Positions 8,551 through 17,532 of a stretch of DNA of 64,000 bases are shown here, one piece after another. Within the stretch, counting starts at the first letter, position 1. Each line of letters starts with the position of its first letter. The translations under genes and the position numbers were made by a program. Location of the stretch: assembly GCF_028606985.1 (NCBI RefSeq), contig NZ_CP117416.1, positions 4,527,001 through 4,591,000 on the forward strand, read 5' to 3'. This DNA is from Paenibacillus kyungheensis (GTDB taxonomy: Bacteria > Bacillota > Bacilli > Paenibacillales > Paenibacillaceae). Under the pieces are notes generated by a model that did not search any database, was not told the DNA's origin, and saw only the letters and a program-made list of their open reading frames with translations.

Positions 8551-9975
8551 TTATTGCACAGACACTACAGCAGGAAAATTAAAGTACTGCTCTGCATTGG
8601 TATAACAAATGCCTTCAACGATACCGCTTAACAATTCCATATCATCAGGAACTTCCCCTTGCTCTACCCATGTTCCTAATAGATCACACAACAGACGGCG
8701 GAAATATTCATGACGAGTATACGATAAAAAGCTACGTGAATCGGTTAGCATTCCTACAAAACGTGCTAACACACCCATATTGGCTAACAATTTCATTTGT
8801 TCGTGCATACCATCACGATGATCGTTGTACCACCATGCTGTACCAAACTGAATTTTGCCAGCGATTCCACCGCTCTGGAAGCTACCTGCTGCACTAGCTA
8901 ATACAGGGTAATCATTCGGATTCAGTGAATACAAAATCGTTTTCGGTAATGCTCCTGCCGATTCCATCGCATCTAGTAACGATACTAATGGTTTGGCGAT
9001 CAATCCATCATTTACGGAATCATAACCGGTATCCGGCCCTAACTTACGGAACATCGATGTGTTGTTGTTACGTAGCGCATGAATATGGAACTGCATCGCC
9101 CAATCTAGTTCAGCATACAATTGACTTAAAAATACAAGTGTATACGATTTGTGCTTCGCTTCTTCTTCACTGCTTACTTGTCCTTGCTCTAATACTTTGG
9201 TAAAAATCTCATTCACTTCTGCTTGCGTCGCTTCTGCAAAAACAACCGTATCCAGTGCATGGTCAGATACACGTCCACCTGCGGCATGGAAAAAGCGAAC
9301 TCTTTGCTCAAGCGCTTTCAAAAAGTCATCATAAGTGCGAATATCTGAACCATACACCGCTACTAATTGCTCTAACCACGGACGGAAAGTCGCACGATTA
9401 ATTTCTAATGCTTTATCCGGGCGGAAGCTTGGCAACACTGCTGTAGAGAAATCGTTCAATCCACGAATCTGTGCATGATAACCAAGATCATCCACCGGAT
9501 CATCGGTTGTACACACTACAGTTACTTTTGATTTGGTAATCAGATCACGTGCTCCGAATCCTTCTCCTTGTAACTGTTCATTTACTTTTTGCCAGATCTG
9601 CGGAGCTGTCTTTTCACTTAATAATTCTTCTACTCCGAAAAAGCGTTGCAATTCAAGATGTGTCCAGTGATACAGTGGATTGCCAATCAATTGCGGTACT
9701 GTTCTTGCCCACGCTAGAAATTTGTCATAATCATCGGCATCGCCTGTAATATATTTTTCTTCTACACCATTTGCACGCATAACCCGCCATTTGTAATGAT
9801 CGCCGTACAACCATGCTTCTGTAATATTTTTAAACGTTTTATTCTCCAAAATTTCTTGCGGACTTAAATGACAATGGTAATCAATAATCGGCATATCTTT
9901 GGCTACTTGATGATACAGTTGGATCGCTGTATCACTATGTAACATAAAGTTTTGATCCAAAAATTTAGCAGTCAT
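8551..9975 (-). CDS. uxaC: Uronate isomerase (glucuronate isomerase)
   Basis: Isomerises D-galacturonate to D-tagaturonate (and D-glucuronate to D-fructuronate), the first cytosolic step. 474 aa, full length. The amidohydrolase-type motif IIDYHCHLSP near residue 35 and the FHIHALRNNN and GTAWWYND blocks are typical of UxaC. It is followed by a terminator, so it forms its own unit ahead of the symporter. With uxaB and uxaA it makes the galacturonate branch; uxuA/uxuB and KDG kinase/aldolase are not in the window. Confidence 0.96.
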   Translation of the reverse strand: MTAKFLDQNFMLHSDTAIQLYHQVAKDMPIIDYHCHLSPQEILENKTFKNITEAWLYGDHYKWRVMRANGVEEKYITGDADDYDKFLAWARTVPQLIGNPLYHWTHLELQRFFGVEELLSEKTAPQIWQKVNEQLQGEGFGARDLITKSKVTVVCTTDDPVDDLGYHAQIRGLNDFSTAVLPSFRPDKALEINRATFRPWLEQLVAVYGSDIRTYDDFLKALEQRVRFFHAAGGRVSDHALDTVVFAEATQAEVNEIFTKVLEQGQVSSEEEAKHKSYTLVFLSQLYAELDWAMQFHIHALRNNNTSMFRKLGPDTGYDSVNDGLIAKPLVSLLDAMESAGALPKTILYSLNPNDYPVLASAAGSFQSGGIAGKIQFGTAWWYNDHRDGMHEQMKLLANMGVLARFVGMLTDSRSFLSYTRHEYFRRLLCDLLGTWVEQGEVPDDMELLSGIVEGICYTNAEQYFNFPAVVSVQ

Positions 9976-10017
9976 TGTATTCCTTCCTTTCGTTGATTCA
10001 GCAATGTTTATTCATTT

Positions 10018-10070
10018 TGTTAACGTGAACATTTACAGTCTTATTGTATCTCTTTTTGTAGAATACGCAA
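10018..10070 (-). promoter_or_regulatory. uxaC promoter with LacI-type operator
   Basis: Minus-strand -35 TTGCGT (revcomp 10065-10070), 16-bp spacer, -10 TACAAT (revcomp 10043-10048). The near-perfect palindrome TGTTAACGTGAACA (10018-10031) covers the expected start site, a repressing position. It shares the TTAACGTG core with the uxaB box. Confidence 0.65.
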
Positions 10071-10117
10071 TAGGATTTCGATATTTTTATTGTTACAGTT
10101 ATATGAACTAAGAAGTG

Positions 10118-10132
10118 CTGTTATTGTAACAG
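10118..10132. repeat. Short palindrome in the uxaC/pentapeptide divergent region
   Basis: CTGTTA-TTG-TAACAG, 6-bp perfect arms, between the divergent uxaC and pentapeptide-repeat genes. Could be an operator; no known consensus was matched. Confidence 0.35.
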
Positions 10133-10232
10133 ATATCACAGCAAAATCATAATCTAGGCACCGAGTCATAGAATAACCACTTATCGTTGATATACAATAA
10201 TAACAATCCCAATTCAGGAGGTACATGTACAT

Positions 10233-10874
10233 ATGAATATCCCAATCGAAGCACCCAAAATTCCTCAGCATTTAGAAACTTTATATGAGCCTTTATACAC
10301 ATTGCAATCCAAAGACGAATTCAGCCACGCCAGAATAGAACATTTCACCATTGATCGTCAGGAAGCACAGCGTGTTTCTTTTGAAAAAACAATCTTTGAA
10401 CACGTAGATATGATCGAGTCTCATTTAGCTGAAATCGAACTGACCGATGTAATATTTGATCAATGCGATCTGTCTAATATTCCATTTCCTCGTTCATTTG
10501 TACATCGTACTGAATTTCGCAACTGCAAATTAATCGGTACCGATTTTGCTCAAAGTCGATTGCAAAATGTTCGTTTTACTCATTGTGTTGCTGATTATTC
10601 TGTATTTCGCTTTTCCCAGTTCAAACGTGTTCTTTTTGAAAATTGTTCATTGCTTGGTGCTGATTATTGTTCATCGGTATTTAACTCTGTTTTTTTCGAA
10701 CAATGTCAATTAGATACAGCGATGCTGTCAGGTACTTCGTTAGATACAGTTGATCTAAGCACCTGTGATTTTACAAGTTTGCAGATTGAGATTGAAGATT
10801 TACGCGGATGTATTATATCGCCTTATCAAGCTTCTTCATTTGTAGGGCTAATGGGGCTGGTGATCAAATCGTAA
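10233..10874 (+). CDS. Pentapeptide-repeat protein (Qnr-like size)
   Basis: 213 aa, soluble, on the opposite strand to its neighbours. From about residue 45 to 185 it is built of A(D/N)LXX-type five-residue repeats, visible as F/L every fifth position (VIFDQCDLSN, TEFRNCKLIG, VLFENCSLLG, VFFEQCQLDT), giving a right-handed quadrilateral beta-helix. Length is close to the Qnr/MfpA proteins that mimic DNA and protect gyrase, but the family is broad and I cannot assign that function. ATG with AGGAGGT 10-11 nt upstream; a strong terminator follows, so it is monocistronic. Confidence 0.85.
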   Translation: MNIPIEAPKIPQHLETLYEPLYTLQSKDEFSHARIEHFTIDRQEAQRVSFEKTIFEHVDMIESHLAEIELTDVIFDQCDLSNIPFPRSFVHRTEFRNCKLIGTDFAQSRLQNVRFTHCVADYSVFRFSQFKRVLFENCSLLGADYCSSVFNSVFFEQCQLDTAMLSGTSLDTVDLSTCDFTSLQIEIEDLRGCIISPYQASSFVGLMGLVIKS

Positions 10875-10879
10875 TATTC

Positions 10880-10917
10880 AAAAAGGACAACCAGCATCAG
10901 CATGGTTGTCCTTTTTG
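10880..10917 (+). terminator. Rho-independent terminator of the pentapeptide gene
   Basis: AAAAGGACAACCA / TGGTTGTCCTTTTT, a perfect 13-bp stem with a short loop, 7 bp past the stop codon. Works in both directions and may also stop argH transcripts. Confidence 0.9.
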
Positions 10918-11060
10918 AGATGACTTTTTTTGAAATGATAGGTTAAAAGCAATAAGAATAGAGAAGAGCAACACGAGACATCATCTATACTCCAACCCAT
11001 GCTCTATTCTATGCAAAAATTATTAAGCGATTATTCTGCTTTACCTATCGATCATTTATT

Positions 11061-12467
11061 CTACTGCACATGACCTTCTAGCCATGTTACAGTGTGGGTT
11101 AATTTATCTTCAGCACGTTCGATAGCTGCTGCTACCTGTACAGTTGCTGTACCGCCGTATACATTACGTGCATTCACGACAGCTTCTGGTTGCAACACCG
11201 CGTAGATACTATCATCGAACAATGGAGAGAAGTTTTGGAATTCTTCCAGTGTTAGATCTAGCAAGTATTTGCCTTCTTGAATACAGTACAAGACCGTTTT
11301 ACCGATCACTTCATGAGCTTGACGGAAAGGTAACCCTTTGCCTACCAGGAAGTCTGCAATATCAGTCGCATTGGAAAAGTCTTTATTAACCGCTTCACGC
11401 ATCCGTCCTGTATTCACTTTCATCGTAGCGATCATCGGAGCAAATAATTGAAGTGCACCTTCCAAAGTCGCTACGGTATCAAACATACCTTCTTTGTCTT
11501 CTTGCATATCTTTGTTATAAGCAAGCGGTAACGATTTGAGTACGGTTAGTAATCCGATCAGATTACCGTATACACGACCGGTTTTACCGCGTACCAATTC
11601 AGCAACATCTGGATTTTTTTTCTGTGGCATAATACTGCTACCGGTACAGAACGCATCATCCAATTCAACAAAGCTAAATTCAGTACTGCTCCATAACACT
11701 AACTCTTCACATAGACGAGAAAGATGCGTCATAATTAATGAAGCCCCTGCGAGAAATTCCACAATAAAGTCACGATCACTTACTGCATCCAGACTATTTT
11801 CGTAGACTCCATCAAATCCTAGTTGCTCTGCTACATAATGACGATCGATCGGGAAAGTCGTTCCTGCGAGTGCACCTGCACCCAGTGGCAATACATTGAT
11901 CCGCTTGTAGCTGTCTTTCAGACGATCGATATCACGCTCAAACATCGAGACATATGCCATCAGATGATGAGGGAAAAGGATCGGTTGAGCCCGTTGTAGA
12001 TGCGTATATCCCGGGATAATCGTATCCATATTGCTTTTCGCTTGTGTAATCAACGATTCTTGTAAAGCATGCAGTAGTCCTGTTAACTCCACCACACGTT
12101 TACGCAAATATAAATGCATATCGGTAGCCACCTGATCGTTACGACTACGTCCAGTGTGTAATTTACCACCAACAGCGCCTACTTCTTCGATCAAGTGCTT
12201 TTCAATATTCATATGAATATCTTCGTCAGAGACCGAAAATTGAATCTCACCTGCACGAATTTTGTCCAATACTTTGTTCAGTCCGTTTTTGATGATTTCT
12301 ACATCTTCAGCAGGAACAATTCCGCATTTGCCTAGCATACTTACATGTGCCAGACTGCCTTGAATATCTTCTTCTGCCAAAGCTTTATCAAAATTAATCG
12401 AAGCTGTATATTCTTCAACCAGATGATTCGTTTGCTTGGTAAAACGTCCGCCCCATAATTTACTCAT
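11061..12467 (-). CDS. argH: Argininosuccinate lyase
   Basis: Last step of arginine synthesis, splitting argininosuccinate into arginine and fumarate; cytoplasmic fumarase/aspartase-superfamily tetramer. 468 aa, full length. The superfamily signature [12 protein letters not shown] is at about residue 280, and the N-terminus has KLWGGRF and [10 protein letters not shown] blocks. It starts 9 bp after argG and is clearly its operon partner. Confidence 0.97.
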   Translation of the reverse strand: MSKLWGGRFTKQTNHLVEEYTASINFDKALAEEDIQGSLAHVSMLGKCGIVPAEDVEIIKNGLNKVLDKIRAGEIQFSVSDEDIHMNIEKHLIEEVGAVGGKLHTGRSRNDQVATDMHLYLRKRVVELTGLLHALQESLITQAKSNMDTIIPGYTHLQRAQPILFPHHLMAYVSMFERDIDRLKDSYKRINVLPLGAGALAGTTFPIDRHYVAEQLGFDGVYENSLDAVSDRDFIVEFLAGASLIMTHLSRLCEELVLWSSTEFSFVELDDAFCTGSSIMPQKKNPDVAELVRGKTGRVYGNLIGLLTVLKSLPLAYNKDMQEDKEGMFDTVATLEGALQLFAPMIATMKVNTGRMREAVNKDFSNATDIADFLVGKGLPFRQAHEVIGKTVLYCIQEGKYLLDLTLEEFQNFSPLFDDSIYAVLQPEAVVNARNVYGGTATVQVAAAIERAEDKLTHTVTWLEGHVQ

Positions 12468-12476
12468 ATTGGTGAC

Positions 12477-13727
12477 TCACTCTCCTTTATCCGCTTGAGC
12501 TGCTTGACGCACACCTGCGCCTACACGTAGACGAAGAGCATTCAATTGGATAAAGCCTGCTGCATCCCCTTGATCATAAGCATTAGTTGGATCAGCTTCC
12601 ATCGTTGCAATTTCAGGGTTATACAGACTGTATGGACTACTTAGACCTGCTGCAATAATATTGCCTTTGTATAATTTCACACGTACGGTACCTGTTACAT
12701 TTTTTTGGCTTTCTGTAACAAGCGCTTGAAGAGCAAGACGTTCCGGTGCGAACCAGAAGCCATTGTATACTAGATTGCTATAACGTGTAATTAACGAATC
12801 ACGCAGACTCATCACTTCACGATCCATCGTTAATGATTCTAATTTGCGGTGAGCTGTGAATAGAATCGTTCCGCCCGGTGTCTCATATACGCCGCGGCTC
12901 TTCATACCGACAAAACGGTTTTCCACCATATCGACACGACCGATACCATGTTTACCACCAAGCTCATTCAATTTCTCCATCGCTGCAAGTGGAGTTAATT
13001 TTTCTCCATTAAGCGCAACACAGTTACCATTTTCAAATTCCAAATCTAACATTTCTGGTTGATCGGGTGCATCTTCTGGAGACACGCTGAGTAAGAACAT
13101 ATCTTTGTTGCTTTCTGCACTTGCATCAAAGTTCGGATCTTCCAGCACACCACTTTCATAACTAATATGTAGCAAGTTACGATCTGTTGAATATGGCTTC
13201 GCTGCTGAAGCTGTGATAGTAATACCATGTTTTTCAGCATACTCAATCATTTCTGCACGTCCCGGGAATTGATCACGGAATGTTTCTAAGCGCCATGGAG
13301 CAATAACTTTGATCTCAGGAGCTAGAGCCGCTGCATTCAATTCAAATCGAACCTGATCGTTTCCTTTACCTGTTGCACCGTGAGCGATAGCCATAGCACC
13401 TTCAGCACGTGCAATCTCTACCATACGCTTCGCAATCAGTGGACGAGCAATACTTGTACCTAATAGATATTGACCTTCGTATAACGCTCCTGCTTGGAAC
13501 ATAGGATAGATAAAGTCTTCGGCAAATTCTGCACGTAGATCATCAATATAGACTTTGGAAGCACCTGTTGCTAACGCTTTTTCTTCCAATCCATCCAATT
13601 CATCCGCTTGTCCGATATCTGCTGTAAATGCGATAATCTCTGCATCGTATGTTTCTTTTAACCATTTCAAAATGATAGACGTATCCAGTCCACCCGAGTA
13701 TGCAAGTACAATTTTATTTTTAGCCAT
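12477..13727 (-). CDS. argG: Argininosuccinate synthase
   Basis: ATP-dependent joining of citrulline and aspartate. 416 aa. The P-loop-like ATP pyrophosphatase motif AYSGGLDTS is at residues 9-17 and the citrulline/aspartate-binding [14 protein letters not shown] is around residue 117. An ATG with GGAGGG about 11 nt upstream starts it, 123 bp after argF, which leaves room for an extra promoter. Confidence 0.97.
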   Translation of the reverse strand: MAKNKIVLAYSGGLDTSIILKWLKETYDAEIIAFTADIGQADELDGLEEKALATGASKVYIDDLRAEFAEDFIYPMFQAGALYEGQYLLGTSIARPLIAKRMVEIARAEGAMAIAHGATGKGNDQVRFELNAAALAPEIKVIAPWRLETFRDQFPGRAEMIEYAEKHGITITASAAKPYSTDRNLLHISYESGVLEDPNFDASAESNKDMFLLSVSPEDAPDQPEMLDLEFENGNCVALNGEKLTPLAAMEKLNELGGKHGIGRVDMVENRFVGMKSRGVYETPGGTILFTAHRKLESLTMDREVMSLRDSLITRYSNLVYNGFWFAPERLALQALVTESQKNVTGTVRVKLYKGNIIAAGLSSPYSLYNPEIATMEADPTNAYDQGDAAGFIQLNALRLRVGAGVRQAAQADKGE

Positions 13728-13850
13728 AGTAATGTGTTCCCTCCATTTTCCTTCTTGTCAAAATCGCAGTTGTTTCTTTCTTTTTTCATCTTCAATGATC
13801 TTGCTTTATTGTTCCAAATTCAAATTAACGATAATTATACTTCGTTTTTG

Positions 13851-14819
13851 TTATCCGATCAAAGCCGCCATAATCGCTTTTTGTGCATGTAGACGATTTT
13901 CTGCTTCATCAAAAATGACACTGTTCGGTCCATCGATCACACCTGCACTCACTTCTTCACCGCGGTGAGCAGGAAGGCAATGCAAGAAAATATAATCGGA
14001 TTTGGCATGACTGACCAATTCTTCATTGACCTGATAATCTTTGAAAGCTTGTTCCCGAATCTTCTGCTCTTCTTCAAAGCCCATACTTGCCCAGACATCG
14101 GTATAGATTACATCTGCATCTTGTACCGCTTCTTTCGGATCACGTACGACTTTGATCGTTGCTCCACTTTCAGCCGCTAAGGCTTCGCACTGTTTCACCA
14201 CTTCAGGATCAGGCTCATAGCCTTCTGGACTAGCTACATACACATCCAGACCTATACGCGCACCACCGATCATCAGCGAGTGTGCCATATTGTTACCGTC
14301 TCCGATATAAGCTAATTTCAATCCTTTGAGTTTGCCTTTGCTCTCGACAATCGTCTGGAAATCAGCAAGCACCTGACAAGGATGTCCTAGATCGCTTAGT
14401 CCGTTAATCACAGGAATATCTGCATATTTTGCTAGTTCCGTTACATTTTCATGTCCAAACGTACGAATCATAATTCCATCGAGATAACGAGACATTACAC
14501 GTGCTGTATCAGCGATAATCTCTCCGCGTCCCATTTGGATATCGTTTTTACTCAAGAACAACGCATGTCCTCCAAGTTGGAAAGTACCGACTTCAAAAGA
14601 TACCCGGGTACGTGTCGAAGATTTCTCAAAAATTAATCCGACTGTTTTACCTTCGAGTGGACGATACGATTCTCCTGCTTTTTGCTTGCGTTTCAATTCT
14701 ATCGCTAGATCGATCAGAAAATGAATTTCTTCTGCCGTATAATCGCTTAATTCTACGAAATCTTTGCCTTTAAAATGACTAAGCTCTAATGAGCTGTTTT
14801 TCGATACTGTATCTGTCAT
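13851..14819 (-). CDS. argF: Ornithine carbamoyltransferase (anabolic)
   Basis: Carbamoylates ornithine to citrulline. 322 aa. Carbamoyl-phosphate motif SSTRTRVSFE near residue 65, the HPCQVLAD block near 145, and the ornithine loop HCLPAHRG near 280. ATG with GGAGGT 8 nt upstream, 24 bp after argD, so co-transcribed with it. Biosynthetic rather than catabolic role follows from the arg context. Confidence 0.97.
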   Translation of the reverse strand: MTDTVSKNSSLELSHFKGKDFVELSDYTAEEIHFLIDLAIELKRKQKAGESYRPLEGKTVGLIFEKSSTRTRVSFEVGTFQLGGHALFLSKNDIQMGRGEIIADTARVMSRYLDGIMIRTFGHENVTELAKYADIPVINGLSDLGHPCQVLADFQTIVESKGKLKGLKLAYIGDGNNMAHSLMIGGARIGLDVYVASPEGYEPDPEVVKQCEALAAESGATIKVVRDPKEAVQDADVIYTDVWASMGFEEEQKIREQAFKDYQVNEELVSHAKSDYIFLHCLPAHRGEEVSAGVIDGPNSVIFDEAENRLHAQKAIMAALIG

Positions 14820-14843
14820 TGGTGTGAACCTCCATCCTTCTAT

Positions 14844-16097
14844 TTATTTACCATTGAGCTGAGTCTGACTATTTACAATCGGCGCATAAGCTTCGATAAT
14901 CTCTTTAATTCCATTCACTGCTTGATCAACTTCTTCTTTAGTGACCAATAGATTAGGTAACAGGCGAATCACATTAGGTCCTGCTGTAATAAACAACAAT
15001 CCTTTTTCTTGTCCAACTACAACCAATTCTCCAACAGGCCCATCACATTCGATACCGATCAATAATCCTTTACCACGAATATCTTTGACAAATGGATGAT
15101 GACCGATCTTCTCTTGTAATTGTTGTTGTAAATATGTTCCCATCGTAGCGGCTTGTTCTACCACATTATGTTCTTGCATCGTTTCGATCGTAGCGATAAC
15201 AGCGGCTGTAGCTAGAGGTGTTCCTCCAAATGTAGAGCCATGACTGCCTGCGACAAAAGCTTCTTTCAGAAAAGCTTTACCGACCAATGCGCCAATCGGG
15301 AAACCACTTCCTAGCCCTTTAGCTAATGTGAAAATATCCGGTTCGATTCCATAATGCTCATAGGCAAACATTTTGCCTGTACGTCCCATGCCTGTCTGTA
15401 CTTCATCAATAATGAGTAGCAATCCATGCTCGTTACACAGGTCTACAATATGTTGCATAAATTCAGGTTCTACTGGATAGACTCCACCTTCAGCCTGAAT
15501 CATTTCGATCATAATAGCTGCTGTATGTTCGTTAACAGCTGACTTCAGTGCATCTAGATCATGTAAAGGTACAGTTACAAATCCAGCAGGCAATGGATGG
15601 AATCCTTCTTTGACTTTGTCTTGTCCGGTAGCTGTCAATGTAGCTAGTGTACGACCGTGAAATGATTGCCCGAACGTAATAATTTCGTAGCGTTCTTCAC
15701 CTTTGACTTTTTGTTGATATTTGCGAGCTAACTTGATTGCCCCTTCATTCGCTTCTGCTCCACTGTTACAGAAAAACACTGCATCGCCACAGCTATGATC
15801 GGTAATTAATTTTGCAGCTTGCTCTTGATTCGGAATATGAAACAGATTCGATGTATGCCACAGTTGATCCAACTGATTTTTGAGTTTATCAATCACAGCG
15901 TCCGGTGCATGACCTAGATTCGTCACAGCAATTCCGCACATGAAATCGAGATATTTTTTGCCATCGGTATCCCACAGATAACTGCCTTTTCCTTTAGCAA
16001 AAGCGATAGGATAACGCGCATACGTCGGGAATAAAGAACTTTCAGATTGCTCGGTTTGTGTTGGTTGTGCAGATTGACTGCTGATCGGATTAGCCAT
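14844..16097 (-). CDS. argD: Acetylornithine aminotransferase
   Basis: PLP enzyme making N-acetylornithine from the semialdehyde. 417 aa from ATG at 16097, chosen because GAGGAG lies 10 nt upstream; the ATG six codons earlier has no site and overlaps that Shine-Dalgarno. Cofactor blocks are FCNSGAEANEGAIKLAR, the IIDEVQTGMGRTG aspartate and the PLP lysine in LAKGLGSGFPIGA. It is separated from argB by a 581-bp gap, unlike the tight argC-J-B and argD-F spacing. Confidence 0.95.
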   Translation of the reverse strand: MANPISSQSAQPTQTEQSESSLFPTYARYPIAFAKGKGSYLWDTDGKKYLDFMCGIAVTNLGHAPDAVIDKLKNQLDQLWHTSNLFHIPNQEQAAKLITDHSCGDAVFFCNSGAEANEGAIKLARKYQQKVKGEERYEIITFGQSFHGRTLATLTATGQDKVKEGFHPLPAGFVTVPLHDLDALKSAVNEHTAAIMIEMIQAEGGVYPVEPEFMQHIVDLCNEHGLLLIIDEVQTGMGRTGKMFAYEHYGIEPDIFTLAKGLGSGFPIGALVGKAFLKEAFVAGSHGSTFGGTPLATAAVIATIETMQEHNVVEQAATMGTYLQQQLQEKIGHHPFVKDIRGKGLLIGIECDGPVGELVVVGQEKGLLFITAGPNVIRLLPNLLVTKEEVDQAVNGIKEIIEAYAPIVNSQTQLNGK

Positions 16098-16170
16098 GCT
16101 GGTCACGCTCCTCATAATTAGTGTGTGATTTGAAAAACGAATGAAAATGGGGAGATATGCAGAGACCGTT

Positions 16171-16290
16171 CCAAAAATGGATTTGTTCTTGTCGTCGCTG
16201 TTGAAGTGCTATCCCTTTGATTCCGCTTTGCGGTAGGGATACCACTTCAAAGGCGAGCGCTTTGCTCTTTCAGAATCAAATCCATTTTTT
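16171..16290. repeat. Long nested inverted repeat (possible interspersed or MITE-like element)
   Basis: Outer arms AAAAATGGATTTG (16173-16185) and CAAATCCATTTTT (16277-16289) are perfect 13-bp complements. Inner arms TTGAAGTGcTATCCCT (16201-16216) and AGGGATAcCACTTCAA (16235-16250) pair with one mismatch, and the tip holds CCGC-ttt-GCGG (16224-16234). The symmetry suggests a folded RNA or mobile miniature element; no open reading frame lies inside. Confidence 0.6.
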
Positions 16291-16359
16291 CCACTCTGTG
16301 CATATAACCTCATTTTAAGATCGCTTTTGACTTTATCGGTGGGTGGCAGGGTAGTTCAA

Positions 16360-16411
16360 GTTCTTAGATCTAATTCTTGGATCTAATTCTTGAATTTAGT
16401 TCTTGAATTTT
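16360..16411. repeat. Four-copy 13-bp tandem repeat
   Basis: Four adjacent 13-mers: GTTCTTAGATCTA, ATTCTTGGATCTA, ATTCTTGAATTTA, GTTCTTGAATTTT. Non-coding; may be a slippage product. Confidence 0.7.
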
Positions 16412-16678
16412 GGATTAGTGAAATAGATTTAATATTTAAAAGCATATTAGTTAAAGTAAATTGATCTGGATTAGTTCTTCTGGACAGATATGATCAGTTT
16501 TAGAAAGATTTATTTTAAGTTAGATGCACAGATACATAATAATATGGTACATGTACTTTGTATGAGAATGAATATCTTTAAGATACTAATCAAAATAAAC
16601 AGGAATTTTTAATAATAGATACTGTTTATCATCTATCTGAACTATAGATGTAATGGTTGGTTTAGCTTGATTGTAGAT

Positions 16679-17482
16679 TTAATTTTTACGTACAATGCGT
16701 GTGCCTATGGTTTCGCCTTTGAGTACACGGCTGAGTACTTGGGGTTCGGTGCCGTCTACGATGATTACTTCTTGGACATCACCGTGGATGCAGGCGATAG
16801 CTGCTTTAACTTTAGGGATCATGCCGCCGTAGATTTCTCCGGTAGCGATCATATCCTCGATATCTTGAATAGATACTTGAGGCAATACTTGTTTGTTGCC
16901 ATCTATTGTTCGCATGATTCCGGGTACGTCTGTAACGACTATCATTTGGGGTACGCCTAGAAAAGAAGCGACCGCACCGGCAGCAGTATCTGCATTGATA
17001 TTATAACGTTGTCCTGTAGCATCGCTTCCAACAGGCGCAATGATCGGCATATAACCTAGATCAACAATTCCTTGAATAATAGAAGCTTCAACATACGTTA
17101 CATCACCGACTAGCCCGACTTCGCTAGAATTTGCTACAGGTTTGGCTTGGATCAATGAGCCATCTACACCGGAGATACCAATAGCTTTGCCACCTGTACT
17201 CTGGATACGTCGCACAATCTGCTTATTGATACTGCCTGATAGTACCATTTCTACAACATCTAATACTTCTTCTGTCGTTTTACGCAATCCACCTACAAAT
17301 TCAGTCTCAATACCTAATTTGCTCAAATTTTCAGAGATTGCTGGTCCGCCGCCATGTACGATAACGGGTTGGATACCTGATAATTGAATCTCATTCAAGT
17401 CGGTGAAAAAAGAATCAGGTAATGCTGCAAGTGTACTTCCTCCGCACTTCATTACAAAAGTACGTGTAGTTGATCCGCTCAT
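16679..17482 (-). CDS. argB: Acetylglutamate kinase
   Basis: Phosphorylates N-acetylglutamate; usual target of arginine feedback or PII control. 267 aa from ATG at 17482, preceded at 9 nt by AGGTG; an in-frame GTG four codons upstream is a less likely start. Amino-acid-kinase motifs: FVMKCGGS near the N-terminus, VHGGGPAIS, and the C-terminal YGGMIPKVKAA. Follows argJ by 50 bp. Confidence 0.95.
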   Translation of the reverse strand: MSGSTTRTFVMKCGGSTLAALPDSFFTDLNEIQLSGIQPVIVHGGGPAISENLSKLGIETEFVGGLRKTTEEVLDVVEMVLSGSINKQIVRRIQSTGGKAIGISGVDGSLIQAKPVANSSEVGLVGDVTYVEASIIQGIVDLGYMPIIAPVGSDATGQRYNINADTAAGAVASFLGVPQMIVVTDVPGIMRTIDGNKQVLPQVSIQDIEDMIATGEIYGGMIPKVKAAIACIHGDVQEVIIVDGTEPQVLSRVLKGETIGTRIVRKN

Positions 17483-17532
17483 TGTTTGTATCACCTAGCC
17501 TTTATTTGAACTTGAATAATCCAATACTATTG

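Larger units (their letters stand above)
16098..16678. other. Gene-free gap inside the arginine cluster
   Basis: No coding region seen. It contains a roughly 120-bp imperfect hairpin (16171-16290) and a 13-bp tandem repeat (16360-16411); the rest is AT-rich with no clear promoter. Confidence 0.6.

Noticed and set aside
10219-10235. TGTACATGTACAT palindrome just before the pentapeptide gene as an operator
   Set aside because: It lies between the ribosome binding site and start codon and is probably chance; no matching copy elsewhere was seen.
13555-13968. 137-codon plus-strand ORF over argG-argF
   Set aside because: Antisense to two strongly supported arg genes and without a recognisable domain.
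16098-16678. A remnant gene or insertion sequence between argB and argD
   Set aside because: Translation of all frames gave only short fragments and no transposase-like motif; the hairpin is better described as a repeat.
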